Source: Certhia americana (taxonomy: Eukaryota > Chordata > Aves > Passeriformes > Certhiidae). From it: a DNA stretch of 64,000 nucleotides. The notes under the pieces are model-generated. The model saw nothing but the letters and a program-made list of their open reading frames with translations. It did no database searches and was not told where the DNA came from. Below, one piece after another: positions 53,589 to 64,000 of the stretch (positions are counted from its first letter, which is position 1; each line of letters opens with the position of its first letter). Location of the stretch: assembly GCA_018697195.1 (NCBI GenBank), contig CM031858.1, positions 112,796,409 to 112,860,408 of the forward strand. The letters run 5' to 3'. Position numbers and translations under genes: made by a program.

Positions 53589-53614
53589 GAAATTAGATGG
53601 CTTCATCTAATTTC
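53589..53614. repeat. Perfect 11-base inverted repeat
   Basis: gaaattagatg (53589-53599) and catctaatttc (53604-53614) are exact reverse complements with a gctt loop. No U-run or poly-A signal follows closely, so a transcription terminator is not claimed. Confidence 0.85.
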
Positions 53615-56310
53615 AAGCCAAAAGAGAAGAAAAGTTCCCCGCTCTCCCCTTCTTTCTCCAGAAAATCTTTGTGTCGATTATGTGATACTTCAGTGTTTGG
53701 AGTGAGTTTATGCAGCCATGGTGTTGGACACAGGGTAAGGCTCAGGGATGAAATTCACCCTTTGTTCTTGATGTAAAGATGCAAAACTCCTGATGCACTG
53801 GGCTATTCATGGCTTGTGGAAAATCTTCCCTTCTTCTGTCATCCCTTAATTACTTCCCTGTATGTTTCACTGTTGACTGAACCATTGCATTTATCTTAAA
53901 GTATTTATGCTTATAGTATTTATGCTTATTAATTTATTTTTTTTATGTAACTGCTGACACATTTGGACCACAAATAAACAAACAAAAATGGTAATTTTTT
54001 AATCATCTTTGTTTTGGTAAAATTTGAATGGAACCTCTTGCAATAAAATTACGAACTCCTCTGGCCTAAGGGCCCTCCTCAGTAGCGTATCTTGACCTGT
54101 TGCAAAACAGACAGCTTGAAAAGCATATACCACAAATAAATCTTTCATAAATGTCTTCCATTTAAGAAAATATTCCTCTTTCAGAAAAAAAAAATTCTAT
54201 ATTTAATGCAGTATGTTGTGAAATATTTCTCTGTATTCTGCATTTCTAGTTTAGGAAAAGCCTTGAGGTAGACATTTTTGCACAGAGCATGATCAGCAAC
54301 TTGAAGAAATGCTTTATGCTATTAAAAATATGCTAAGCCTAGTAAAAAAAAAAATCCACTATTGAAGCCAGGCAATGTAGCTGTAACAGTCTGATGCAGA
54401 CAAGTTTCTTCAAGATTAAACTGTAGATAAATGGTTTCAGAGACAGAGAAAAGCAGCCTTTTGTGGTTGCTATTTATTTGTCTGGTCTCAAAATGCTAAC
54501 TAGTTTTGAAGAATATATTTACACGCACACACACCTGAGATTGCATAAAGCCCCTAAAAGTACACCTGATATATAAAAATCCTAAGCATGTTCTGCCAAT
54601 AAGAAATTGAAAACAATCCCTGAACAAGGAATAATGCCATCTTCTTCTTGTGTTCTTCTGATGACCTGGTTTTCAACAAACTAATTTTCCTTATTTATGT
54701 TCAGTGGTTTCTCTTCACAATTGTCCTGGTGAAGAAGAAAGTTTAATCAACAAAAGTAATCTATCTTGGTCATATCTGACTTTTGTGTACTCTAAAGCAG
54801 CTATAAAGTGAACTTCATTCTATTCTAACCATTTTTTCATTAAATCAAGAGAAAGAATTGGAATAGTCATTTGAATCTGACAGAAAGGATAGAAGGGATG
54901 AAATGACAACCTTCTGATGGCATAATGTGATTCACTTAATCACTGTTCTTTAAAAAATTAATACCTCTATAATTTTTCTCCTTACAGAATACTCATAAGA
55001 TTAGAAAATATTATTTCTCACCTGAACATTGGAATATTAAGACACAAAATTGGTTTACCCAGGATTCCATAGTCTTAGATCAGTGTCTTAGCTGCTGAGT
55101 AATCCTTTCCACTCAGGCTCAACATGACTTCATTAGAAACCTTAAAACCAGAAGTAGCCAAACAGAATTTAACTGTCAGACACAACAGAAATTACATAAA
55201 TTTGGCTCACCTCTTGTCAACAAAAGCTCTAGGAAAAGAATATAAAGAACTATCATGTATTTCCTTCTATTTTCAGTTAAAACAGCTGTAAGAAATATCA
55301 ATGCCTGCTAAAGACATCTCAATATTCAGCAGTCATTGCCAGGAGGAAAAATTAAGAGTAATATAGTAGAGTGCAGAGGAATTAGAATTTAACTCCAGCT
55401 CATCATGAGTGGGTAAGAGGCCTGCTTAAGTGTGCTTAAGCCACTTTTAGCAGTAATCCCAAATGATAAGGACATGTTTGTGAAGACTTTTTAAGAGCTT
55501 TTTCCATAATTATTTGATTTTTAAAATTATTTTTTTAATTATCCTGAGGGCTGAAAGACCTTTGTAAGGAAAGACAACAGCTGTACTCACCTGAAACATA
55601 AATTAAACGCCTATTAGAAATAGCAGATTTTTAATGCTATTTAAAAAATAGCATTTTAAAAAAATTAGAAAAATAGAAGAAAAGATATTGTCCACCTTTA
55701 AATCTGTAACATTCCCAATGAAGAAAGCAGTAGATCAGTAGCACTGATAACTGCTGTTCACTGCTCATGGTCATGAGCTGAAGTTTCAAAGCATCATCCA
55801 AAGCAAAAAACTGAATTAGTGAATGACCAAATCAAGACAGAAAAAAATGTGGCTCAGTAAAGTTAGAGGAAAGAAAGGCATTAGTTTTTCTGAGCAGAGG
55901 AAGTAAATGACAACAAAGTTACCTTAAGATACAATTCCCTCTGTCCTTGTTCAGGTGACATTGCTACGAGTAATGAAGCATGTAGTAACCGCAGACATCA
56001 GTGTTAAGAACAAAAGTGTTAAGAACATCAAAACTTCCTGTCAGTTCTTCCTGCTTTTTTCACTGTTATTCACCACGAAGGTCAGTAGTCTGTGTAGTCT
56101 TCATTGTTATGGCTGTTGTTAATCTCAGGTGATGCTGATGTACCCAGGATGACACCTGAGCACTGTGACAATAATAAAGCTGCAGGCAGAAGGTCACTGC
56201 ATTCAGACTTGACCTCAAGCTGTGGTCCTTGTTGCAGTTGTTGCTTGGTTAGATAGTTGATTGGTTGGTTATTAGTGGTTTTTATTCTGGGCTAAGTTTA
56301 GGTTTGGGTT

Positions 56311-56319
56311 TCTCTCTCT

Positions 56320-56352
<33 letters not shown>
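56311..56352 (+). repeat. TC repeat followed by a 30-base T run
   Basis: tctctctctctc (56311-56322) grades into an uninterrupted run of about 30 T to 56352, then ggtggtgg. Confidence 0.9.
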
Positions 56353-56353
<1 letters not shown>

Positions 56354-57493
56354 GTGGTGGGGAAGACATTGCATATATTCAGCCTGTCCTATTACATAAA
56401 AGCACAAATTTAATACATTTAATGTCTAACATGCTGTCATCAGTCAGAAGTTAAGGAATGTGGGCATACAGTCAATAGCAAAAAAAACCTGTAAAACAGA
56501 TTTTTTTTAATTATTATTATTATTATTCCATTATCCTGTGATCAGGACAAGAAAACTTTAAGATGCCCGTATCTTGATTTCCCAGTGTCATTTCCCAAGT
56601 GTTATCACTCTGAGATTATTTTACACTACCTATATCTTTCCTTCCTGTCTAACTTGAGAAGACTGCAGATTGCAGAAATCACTAAGCAATATCTACTGTA
56701 AACTGAGCTTTAAACTTTGAAAAGTTATATATCAAAGAGAATTTATTTGAAGACAAGTTTCAACACCAATTTCAGATGAAACAGAATACTATTATCTCGG
56801 ATACAAACTTATAAATTATTAAAAAGGTTAATTTCTGTTGACAACTCTTCAGTAAATCATTGTTTATTAATTGCCTCTGTTCATTCTCTCTTTAATAATA
56901 AAGGAAGCACCATTAATGAATGTGTCTGTTCTGCCTTAGTTGTTGTATTCGCCTTTAGAGCGTAGGCAAAACACTTTACAGACCAAGACAGCAGTCCTAA
57001 TGATCCTTTGCAATGAATTTTGATTGTGAGTTGGTCTAGCATGCATTTCTCTTGAATGTACATGTTTTCAAGAATTCCAGAATAAAATTATTTCCTGTCA
57101 AACAATCAAGTGAATATTTTTGTATGCTATATATATCATCTATTTTATGTGAAATGGACCAGAATTACCGTACACTACACTAAGAAGTACATTGTGGGCA
57201 CCAGAGCTTCTTAGATTAACCTTACTATTTAAATCTGCCACTCCAGTATAAAGTACATGACTTTGATTCAGTGAAGTGTAATTATTTGTTGCTAGAATAG
57301 AGATTTTTCGTCTGATTGAATTCAAGTAATAAAAGATGATGAATCATACAGAACAGACATAAATCTCAAATTCATAACCAGAATTCCAGACTAGCTGATA
57401 GATAGTAATCCAATAATATTTACATAAAACCCCACAAACTTGTTCTTTATATTCTGTAGTATTTTTTCTATGGTTCACTAAATTATGTACTTG

Positions 57494-57888
57494 AAATCAT
57501 AGAATCATAGAATACCAGGCTGGAGGGGACCTCAAGGACCATCTGATCCAAATTTTTTCAGCAAAAGCAGAGTCTACACAACATGGCTGAGCACCCTGTC
57601 CAGATGAATCTTAAAAGCGACCAACATGGGAATCCAACACTTCCCTGGGGAGATTATTCCAATGACTGATTGTTTTCATTGTGAAATATTTGCCCTTTGT
57701 GTCTACTTGGAATCTCTACAGGAGTCACTTGTATCCATTATTCTTTGTCTATTCTATGTGATTCCTCATAAAAAGGAAGTCCTTTATCTTCTTTATAGCC
57801 ACCATTTAAATACAGGAATATGGTAATAAGGTCTCCCCTAAATCTTTTTTCTCAGGGTTGAAAAAACCCAGTTGTTTTTCCTTCTATG
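57494..57888 (-). mobile_element. CR1 LINE, 3' segment of an interrupted copy
   Basis: Opens with the CR1 tail aatcatagaatcatagaat and continues with ggaggggacctcaaggacca, a cttccctggggagattattc patch and aataaggtctcccctaaatc, all in minus-strand order. It stops at ccttctatg, in the middle of a known CR1 phrase, where a solo LTR has inserted. The element resumes at 58606. This is the younger-looking, better preserved kind of 3' end in this window, though the frame is broken. Confidence 0.92.
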
Positions 57889-58605
57889 TGCCATGGTATG
57901 AACGACAGGTGTCTGCTAAGGAAGGCAGTAGCCTCCCTTAGAATGGAGAATTTAAACCTCCCTCCCTTTGAATTATTATAACTTTTGAAATGGAGGGGCT
58001 CTCAGAAGAAAATATGGGAATAGGAATAACAGTTATTTATTAGGTGAACTAAAATAAACAATAAAACAAAAACTCATGCAGTAAAACAAATAAATAAACA
58101 AACAAACCCACTGACAGAGTCAGGATAAAACCTGACACCCTGTGTGTCAGGGTGTTGGTGGCAGTCCCATTCAATTGTGGCTGCAATCCTAGTGGCAGAT
58201 GTGGCTCAGTTGAAGTGATGCTCCTGGAGAAAAGTGGAGTACTTTTGCTGAAGGTCCAGTGGTGATAGATGGGCCTGGTCTTCCTCTGGGAATCCAGTGG
58301 AAAAGGCTGCTTGGTGTTCCATCTCCCAGATTTTATCCAGGTGGGAATACTTGGCTCCTCCCCCTGGCTGGAGCATTTCCCAGTGGGATGATGTAGTTCT
58401 ATCAGTGAGACTCAATGCCCATCAGCAGAAGATCTCTCCCTGGAGGGAGGCTGGGTTGTGGAAGAGATAAGAAAACTGCCCCAGCAGGTTTCTTGACAGT
58501 TGGCCATTGACAGACAATTACACCAACACCCCCCGACACCCCAGTTTCATCTGATGGTGATAGAATACACAGTTTTGGTTATATTTTACACTGCAACCCA
58601 TGACA
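57889..58605 (-). mobile_element. Solo LTR inserted in the CR1 (first of two)
   Basis: About 717 bases with TG...CA ends (tgccatggtatg to cccatgaca). The CR1 text matches up across it, with tatg on the left (57885-57888) and again on the right (58606-58609), a 4-base target duplication. Orientation is minus: a TATA-like ggataaaatc (complement of 58330-58342 region) and an aataaa signal (complement of about 58033-58042) are in order on that strand. It contains the phrases caggtgtctgctaaggaagg, ggaataggaataacag, ctgacaccctgtgtgtcagg and tggctcctccccctgg, typical of songbird solo LTRs. No internal genes. The 69-codon minus frame inside is not a gene. Confidence 0.8.
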
Positions 58606-59057
58606 TATGTCAAGCTTCTCAGTCCTTTGATTGTCTTTGTGACCCTTTTCTGGACCCTCTCCAGCCTTTTTGTATTGTCAGAACTAAGACTAAACAGAGT
58701 ATTCCAGGTGGGGCCTGGCACTCCAGAGTGCATCTCTGCTGGCAATATTTTTGTTGAAGTGACCCAGATCCTGTTGGTTTTCAGTGCTTGAACAGCACAG
58801 TGCTCACTCATATTGAGCTTATTGTCCATCAGAACCCCCAGGTCCCTTTCTAAAGACCAGGTAGATCTTTAGCCATGCTGCATTCCTGGATTATATTTTC
58901 CCATAGACAAGACCTTACGCTTGTCTGTGTTGAATTTCATGAGCTTCTTGTTAATCCACTCTTCCTGTACCCCTATCCTGCATTATTCCACTATTCATGT
59001 CTTCCTGCAGGGTGGCTCTCCCTTCTGAAGTGTCTACTCCCCAGACAGTTTGACACC
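58606..59057 (-). mobile_element. CR1 LINE, middle segment with C-terminal ORF2 remnant
   Basis: Resumes the CR1 at cagtcctttgattgtctttg and runs through gacccttttctggaccctct, attccaggtggggcctgg, ccatcagaacccccaggtcc and cttcctgcagggtggctctc to cagtttgacacc. The minus-strand translation of the region around 58640-58829 contains MDNKLNMSEHC and RLERVQKRVTKTIKGL, which resemble the end of CR1 ORF2 (the part after the reverse transcriptase core). The segment is cut on the right by a second LTR. Confidence 0.9.
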
Positions 59058-59812
59058 TGTCTTGGTTTGGAAAGACAGGGGTGTTTGCTAGGGAACTAAA
59101 AAAAGAATGGAAACTTTTCTTGGACTTGTTATTATCTTAAAATTAAAGGGGGGTCTCGGGCAGCGGTGTGAGGGTAGGAATAGCAGTTCTTTACTAGTTA
59201 GTCTAACAAGGTAAATTAACAATAATAACTATAATATTGACAACAAACAGAACTAGAGAAGAAAAGAAAAAAAAAACCAACAACCCAGTTACAGTTTTCC
59301 TCTGGCACCCCCCACCCCCCTCAGTACTGTTGCAAGCTACTAGAGCTAGCAGCAGTTTTGGGAGGATGAGATGCATCCGAGGGTTGGCAGTGGCTGGAGC
59401 TGTTGGAAAGTGTCCCAGCTGGGCAGGGGCTGCAGAAAATACAGTGTGGGGAGACCTCAAACAAAACTGAAGAAACCGTGGGTGCAGGGCAGGGAGAAGG
59501 AGCTCCTGGCAGGGCAGGGAGGGAACGGGTTTCCAAAATTTTGGGGGACATACGAAGAGACGGTAGTTTGACTGAGTTCCAGGTGAAGAATGGTGAGAGC
59601 TCTCTGCCACACCGAGACGAGCAGCTCCTGGCCGTTTTTCCGAGGGCAGAAAACTGCCCAGAGCGAAGTGAACTCGGTACCTCCCTGTCTCTGCCTCTGC
59701 TGCTTCTTTTGTTTGGTTCTAAGCACTCATGAGCACTGAAAAACACCTAGCCATTAGCTTCTTAGTAACTTCTGGGAAAAAATTCTATAAGAAAATAACC
59801 CAATCCCCAACA
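59058..59812 (-). mobile_element. Solo LTR inserted in the CR1 (second of two)
   Basis: Starts tgtcttggtttggaaagaca and ends near ccccaaca. Relatedness to the first LTR shows in caggggtgtttgctaggga, gggtaggaatagcagttctt and ttactag, but the middle differs, so it is another subfamily. Flanks acacc (59053-59057) and acact (59813-59817) may be a degraded 5-base target duplication. The same minus orientation is suggested by agtaaagaactgc on the minus strand. About 755 bases, no internal genes; the 135-, 141- and 109-codon frames inside run on both strands and are not genes. Confidence 0.7.
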
Positions 59813-60275
59813 ACACTATTGACAAACTTTATCAGGGTACTGTTAATCCCATTATCCAGATCACTTATCAAGACCTTAAACAGCATTGGGCCTCACACAG
59901 ATCCCTCTGGGACCCCACTTCTGGCAGGTTCCAATTTAAAAAGGAGCTGTTCACCACCAGCCTCTGGGTGAAGCCTGCCAGCCAGATCCCCACCCAGCAC
60001 ATGGAACAGGTCTGGCTCATACTGCATCATTTTCTCCAGGAGGCAGCTGTGGGTAAACATGTCAAAAGCCTTGGAGAAATCCAGGTAGACAGTGCCCACC
60101 TTGCCCCACATCAAGTGAAGGTTACTTTGTCACAGAAGGCAAGCAGAATTCATGCTGTTTTCTCCCAGTCACGTGGTTCATCTGACTTGTACCTGACCCA
60201 GGAAGATGCATTCCATAACTTTTCCAGATACTGAAGTAAGACTGATGGGCCTATTATTTCTTGGATCCTCCTTTA
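59813..60275 (-). mobile_element. CR1 LINE, 5' segment with reverse transcriptase remnant
   Basis: Continues the CR1 with aaactttatcagggtactgt, ggcctcacacagatccctct, gttcaccaccagcctctggg, gccttggagaaatccaggta, and ends near gactgatgggcctatt. On the minus strand (59893-60114) the frame reads VYLDFSKAFDMFTHSCLLEK and ends in SGVPEGSV, the recognisable core of a CR1 reverse transcriptase (the FSKAFD and GVPQGSV motifs). The catalytic YxDD motif is not in the retained frame. 5'-truncated and inactive. Together the three CR1 segments are about 1.3 kb. Confidence 0.92.
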
Positions 60276-62689
60276 AGCCAAAGAAAACAAAGATATTGAT
60301 GTGCTTCTCAAATAATTAAAATCTGTCTCTTTAATCAAGTTTTAAAGGACATTATTTCCTGCTCTTCACATGACACTTAACCAGGATTACCTGCAATTAA
60401 GAAGACTCTAAATGCATTAACACATGTAATTTTATCTTGGTCAATTTTATTACTGAATACTGTGAAATACTGGCATAGGACATGCTTTACTAAGATTTAG
60501 TATGGACATAATATCTAACAGTGTTTATTTTTTAGGAAGCATATCTGAATTTTAGAGACATCTTGCATTATACCAATTAGTACAAGATCTTTCTCATCAC
60601 ACAGTGATGCCTCCAAAACTTACAACAGATTCTGTTAAAACAATTGTTATTGTCATTACTAAATTAAAAAGGGTGCTGTAAGAAAAAGAACTACAGGACA
60701 AAGGACAGGTTTTAGCTGCCTTAATATACCTTTGGGTAAATGAATAATTGTTCCAGGAAAAAGTTACCTCCAAATGGAACTGGAATTTATTTCAGGATTA
60801 AGAACAGATTTACCTTGATTTAAAGATCCTATTGTATGAACATATATATCTCCTGCTCCCCACTTTCCCTATAAGGATTTTAGCTATTTGGGAAAAACGA
60901 TTTTTGCATAAGGAGGTTTTTTTTTTCCCTTTACCTAAATGTGTCCAATAATTAAGAATTGCAGAGCATTATAAGATATATACAGAGATTATACAGCAAG
61001 GTAATCACTTTGAAGGGAAAATACTTCGGAAATTTCCAGCTAGGAAGTAAAATAAAATATCAATTATGTTTTAATGTTCAATTCTTGCTCCAAAAAGTCC
61101 ATTATGACAGTACATAATAGTATAAAAAAATGAAAGCATAAAGGCAAGAACACAATTAAACTACTCTTGCAGAATTTTTATATTGAAACAGAATAAAATT
61201 CTTTAAGCACTCTAAATATATCTTTTTTATGATTTTATGATTATGAAAGACTAATGCAAAGAGCCACTGACACAAAATTTCTATTGGCAGAAAAAGTATA
61301 AGGTATTTGGCTCTTTATGTGATATGTAAAAAGATCATTGGATGTCTCAAAATTAGATATTGAGCTGATCCATTCACCTAAGTAAACTTTCATGCCCATA
61401 TCACCGTATTCTTTCAGGTGTTTCATCATACCTAATTATATATATGCATGGGCAATATATGAATGGGTGAATATGAATATACACATCATTTCTTTATCTT
61501 TTTCTTTGCAAAAGATTTTTCTTTAATTCATTTCACAAGATTTTTTGATTTTACCAAATAATGACTGGGACAATCAAGGAAATTTTAATTCATTTTCCTA
61601 TAACTCAAATATAAACCTTTAGCCACCAAACTGAGACTAACAGAGGGTTCAACACTTGGAGGTATAGCATTAGGTCTGCAAATGAAGAGAAGTTATTACT
61701 TCTTCCTTTCTCTGTGTAGCAGATCACTCTGGTAATGCAGTTTTGAGGAAATGCATAACAGACTTTGAAGGTAAAATATATTAGTCTCAGAAGGTTTGTC
61801 CTGTCTGATTTGGAGTCTCTGCTAGTAAGCTACTTTGCCACCTACATTAACAATTGCAGCATAGAAGCAAAGGTCGTGTTTTAAAAAGCACAATAAAAAG
61901 TTCAGACCCTTCACCCTCCTATGCAAATGCCTTGACATTCACTTTATATTAGATGGAATATTTTTTTTCCTTGTTATTCAGACAGAGTTACTTTTTCATG
62001 CAGCTCACTTTTTGCATACTGCAGCCTCCAGATACTCTCATCAACCATAAAAAGGCATGATTTTGAACAATTATGTTGATTATATACTGAAATTGTTCAA
62101 GATTTTGTTCAAATTAATTTTAACTTTCTTTACATTTTTTTTCTAAGAGGACTTATTCTGTGGCTGATGTAACACTAATATTTAGAAGAATAAGCTATAC
62201 TAAAATCCCCAATGGAATTTCCAAATAATGTGCATCAAATATGCACAGTTGTAATAGTAAAGCATGAATCATATTTTCAATGCAATGTGGGTTCTTAGCC
62301 TCAAATTAAAACTGTTTAAAAAACTGTACAACTAATCCCATAAAATATATGTATGCTTTAAATTCTCTAAGGCAACAATCCAGGTGACATAAAAGTCAAC
62401 TAAAATAATCTCTACAGGGGACAAAAGGGAGAGAGAGGAGGGAAGAGGGATGAATTGGTTATATTGTTATTTAGCGACTCGAAAACAAATATCTAGGAAC
62501 TAAGATTTATCATTATTCTTTCTGATTCATCTATCTCCACTCACAAATACTTCAAACATGCAAAATAAATGACCTCTATAAATAAATATTTGGTCACAGG
62601 GCAATTTAAAATCTACCTTGCTTCTCCATGCTTACACAAGCCCAATTAACTGAGATACTAACTGGCAAAAGTGCTCATTACTTTTTTTT
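60276..62689. other. AT-rich non-coding DNA
   Basis: Unique-looking AT-rich sequence; no gene, RNA or transposon end recognised. A purine patch lies at about 62419-62452. Confidence 0.5.
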
Positions 62690-62730
62690 CCCTTCTTTTT
62701 TTTGTTTTTTTTCTCCTCTTTTCCTTTTTT

Positions 62731-62761
<31 letters not shown>

Positions 62762-62790
62762 CAATTTTTTTTCTTTATTTTTCTTTTTCC
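62690..62790 (+). repeat. T-rich tract with a 29-base T run
   Basis: Pyrimidine-only stretch of T runs broken by single C, CC or G, with the longest T run at about 62733-62761. Likely a slippage-grown homopolymer. Confidence 0.9.
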
Positions 62791-64000
62791 CCTGGGTCTA
62801 TTTGTGAACTTTGTTAAACACATTCACTATAGAAGTTAAATCATATTGATGAAATGTTTGTTGAGCCATGCTTCTCAACTGCTTGCATTTTTCTCTCTTG
62901 TATATATTTATTGTGTGACAGAAATGAGTGTATTTCTGAGACTGAGATATAGCAGTAGAACAGAAAATGTGAAGCAGAATGGTATATTGATTTTGTCATT
63001 AAAAAAAACCCCCATGTGTTTGGATAGTCCGCAGATGTTGTTCAAAATAATTTCATCCTTGCAAAGTAGTCACTACAAAAATTCTGCTGGTGTTTTTCAT
63101 ATAGTGATTACTTCTACAAACAAACATTAGTTTCAGTAGAGTTCATCAGTCATTTGGCAAAACTCTTAATTTGTCTTTCACTTTCTTCTAGACACAGTCT
63201 CCCTGCAACACAGTGACATATTACAATATGATCATGGTCTGGTTTAAGGTTTAAAAAATCCCCAGCAGATAAATATTTCTTTTGGTGTCTCAGATCATAG
63301 ACTTGGTCTATACCTTAGTCCTGCAGAGAAGCATATTTTCACAGTTACAGCCTCCTAGGCCAAATAAACTGGAAGAAAAGTGTTCTAAAAGAAGACCTAT
63401 GCTGTTACTGAGCAATTCTTTCACTAACCAAAATAAATTTCTTTTCAGTACCTCAGGAATTCTTGAAACTGAGTAGTCCTAGAGGAAAGTGGAAAATAAA
63501 CACAAGAATGAAAGAATAAACTAATCAAAACACAGTTCCGAAATTAACTTGAAAAAATGTATGATGACAATTAGATATAGGTCTCCTTAGAAGGCTTAGA
63601 AGTGAAAAAGAGTTAACTGGAAGTGCCTCCTTAAGAATCTGTGACTGAATAGATAAGTAATCAGCAGTAAGACTTATTTCTCACAATAACAGATTCTAAA
63701 GCCCTGGTTGTACAAACTCATTGCAATATTTTTTCATTTTAGTGAGGAAGCTGCATTACACTCCAACTGCCCCTAACTTCTGTCTGTCGTCAGTGGTGGG
63801 GGAGCCATAGGGTAATTGAGATTATGTTTTATGGCTGAATTAATTTATGTGTACTGTATATTTACTTCTGACAAGTAAGAAGTACTTCTGGTTCCTAACT
63901 CACAATCTTTTTAAGAGACAGTTGGCTGCTAAAATAGGTCATGAGTGCAGTTTTTAATAGCTCTTAGTTATCTGTGGCAATAGGAATTATGTAGTATTTA
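62791..64000. other. AT-rich non-coding DNA to the window end
   Basis: No gene recognised. The 94-codon plus frame at 62846-63130 has no known domain and lies in AT-rich DNA, so it is treated as chance. Confidence 0.5.

Larger units (their letters stand above)
48114..57493. other. AT-rich non-coding DNA
   Basis: No gene or clear transposon recognised over about 9.4 kb. Minor items: TA-rich patch (51777-51830), (AAAC)n patch (52664-52690), A run (53224-53236), perfect hairpin (53589-53614), two-copy 15-base repeats at 53901-53930 and 56000-56029, a short CA patch (54523-54533), a (TC)n plus 30-base T run (56311-56352), and (ATT)n (56511-56527). Open frames do not exceed about 77 codons. Confidence 0.5.

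Noticed and set aside
59203..59746. Overlapping frames of 109-141 codons on both strands
   Set aside because: They lie inside a solo LTR and conflict with each other; no retroviral gene motif is seen.
1..64000. CRISPR array, tRNA, rRNA, bacterial operon or integrated phage
   Set aside because: No direct-repeat/spacer pattern, cloverleaf, or ribosome-binding plus dense coding layout was seen; the composition and CR1/LTR content are those of a bird nuclear genome.

Overview
This window looks like bird nuclear DNA, most likely from a songbird (passerine). It is AT-rich. It carries CR1 LINE fragments with the typical avian 3' end (the tcatagaatcatagaat-type tail), avian ERVL-type LTRs, and passerine-type solo LTRs. 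I found no intact protein-coding gene, tRNA, rRNA, CRISPR array or bacterial-type feature. The open frames that exist are short, random, or produced by repeats lacking stop codons. The stretch is best read as a gene desert or the inside of a very large intron. All repeat family names come from recognising consensus-like stretches by eye; no search was run.

Layout. 1-1.6 kb: AT-rich DNA ending in two diverged copies of one LTR, joined tail to tail as a large inverted repeat. 2.6-4.8 kb: a ~1.1 kb unit present twice in tandem. The copies differ mostly by small insertions and deletions, which suggests uncorrected long-read error or a false duplication in the assembly. 5.1-6.07 kb: a ~950 bp purine-only minisatellite with CpG-containing units. 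7.57-7.79 kb: a GAAA microsatellite. 11.6-12.6 kb: two ERVL-type LTR pieces on the minus strand, one with an internal ~160 bp tandem duplication. 13.6-14.2 kb: a probable LTR-like repeat. 17.27-17.9 kb: a CR1 fragment (minus). 19.66-19.79 kb: a hexanucleotide TTTTTA array. 20-39.7 kb: mostly AT-rich single-copy DNA with one open GC-richer block (35.7-36.1 kb). 39.7-40.26 kb: a CR1 fragment (plus) with a 30-base T run inside it. 43.2 kb: a short CR1 tail (minus). 45.4 kb: a G/T-rich simple tract. 46.83-47.41 kb: a solo ERVL-type LTR (plus) with a recognisable target duplication. 57.5-60.28 kb: one old CR1 (minus) broken by two younger solo LTRs. 62.7 kb: a long T-rich tract.

No operon or pathway is present, so there is no gene cooperation to describe. 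The history is one of repeat insertion, nesting and simple-sequence growth. I do not see a new biological system. The items most worth a second look are the indel-biased tandem duplication next to the purine minisatellite, an unnamed ~155 bp element present at 33.8 and 48.0 kb, the inverted LTR pair, and the dated nest at 57.5-60.3 kb.
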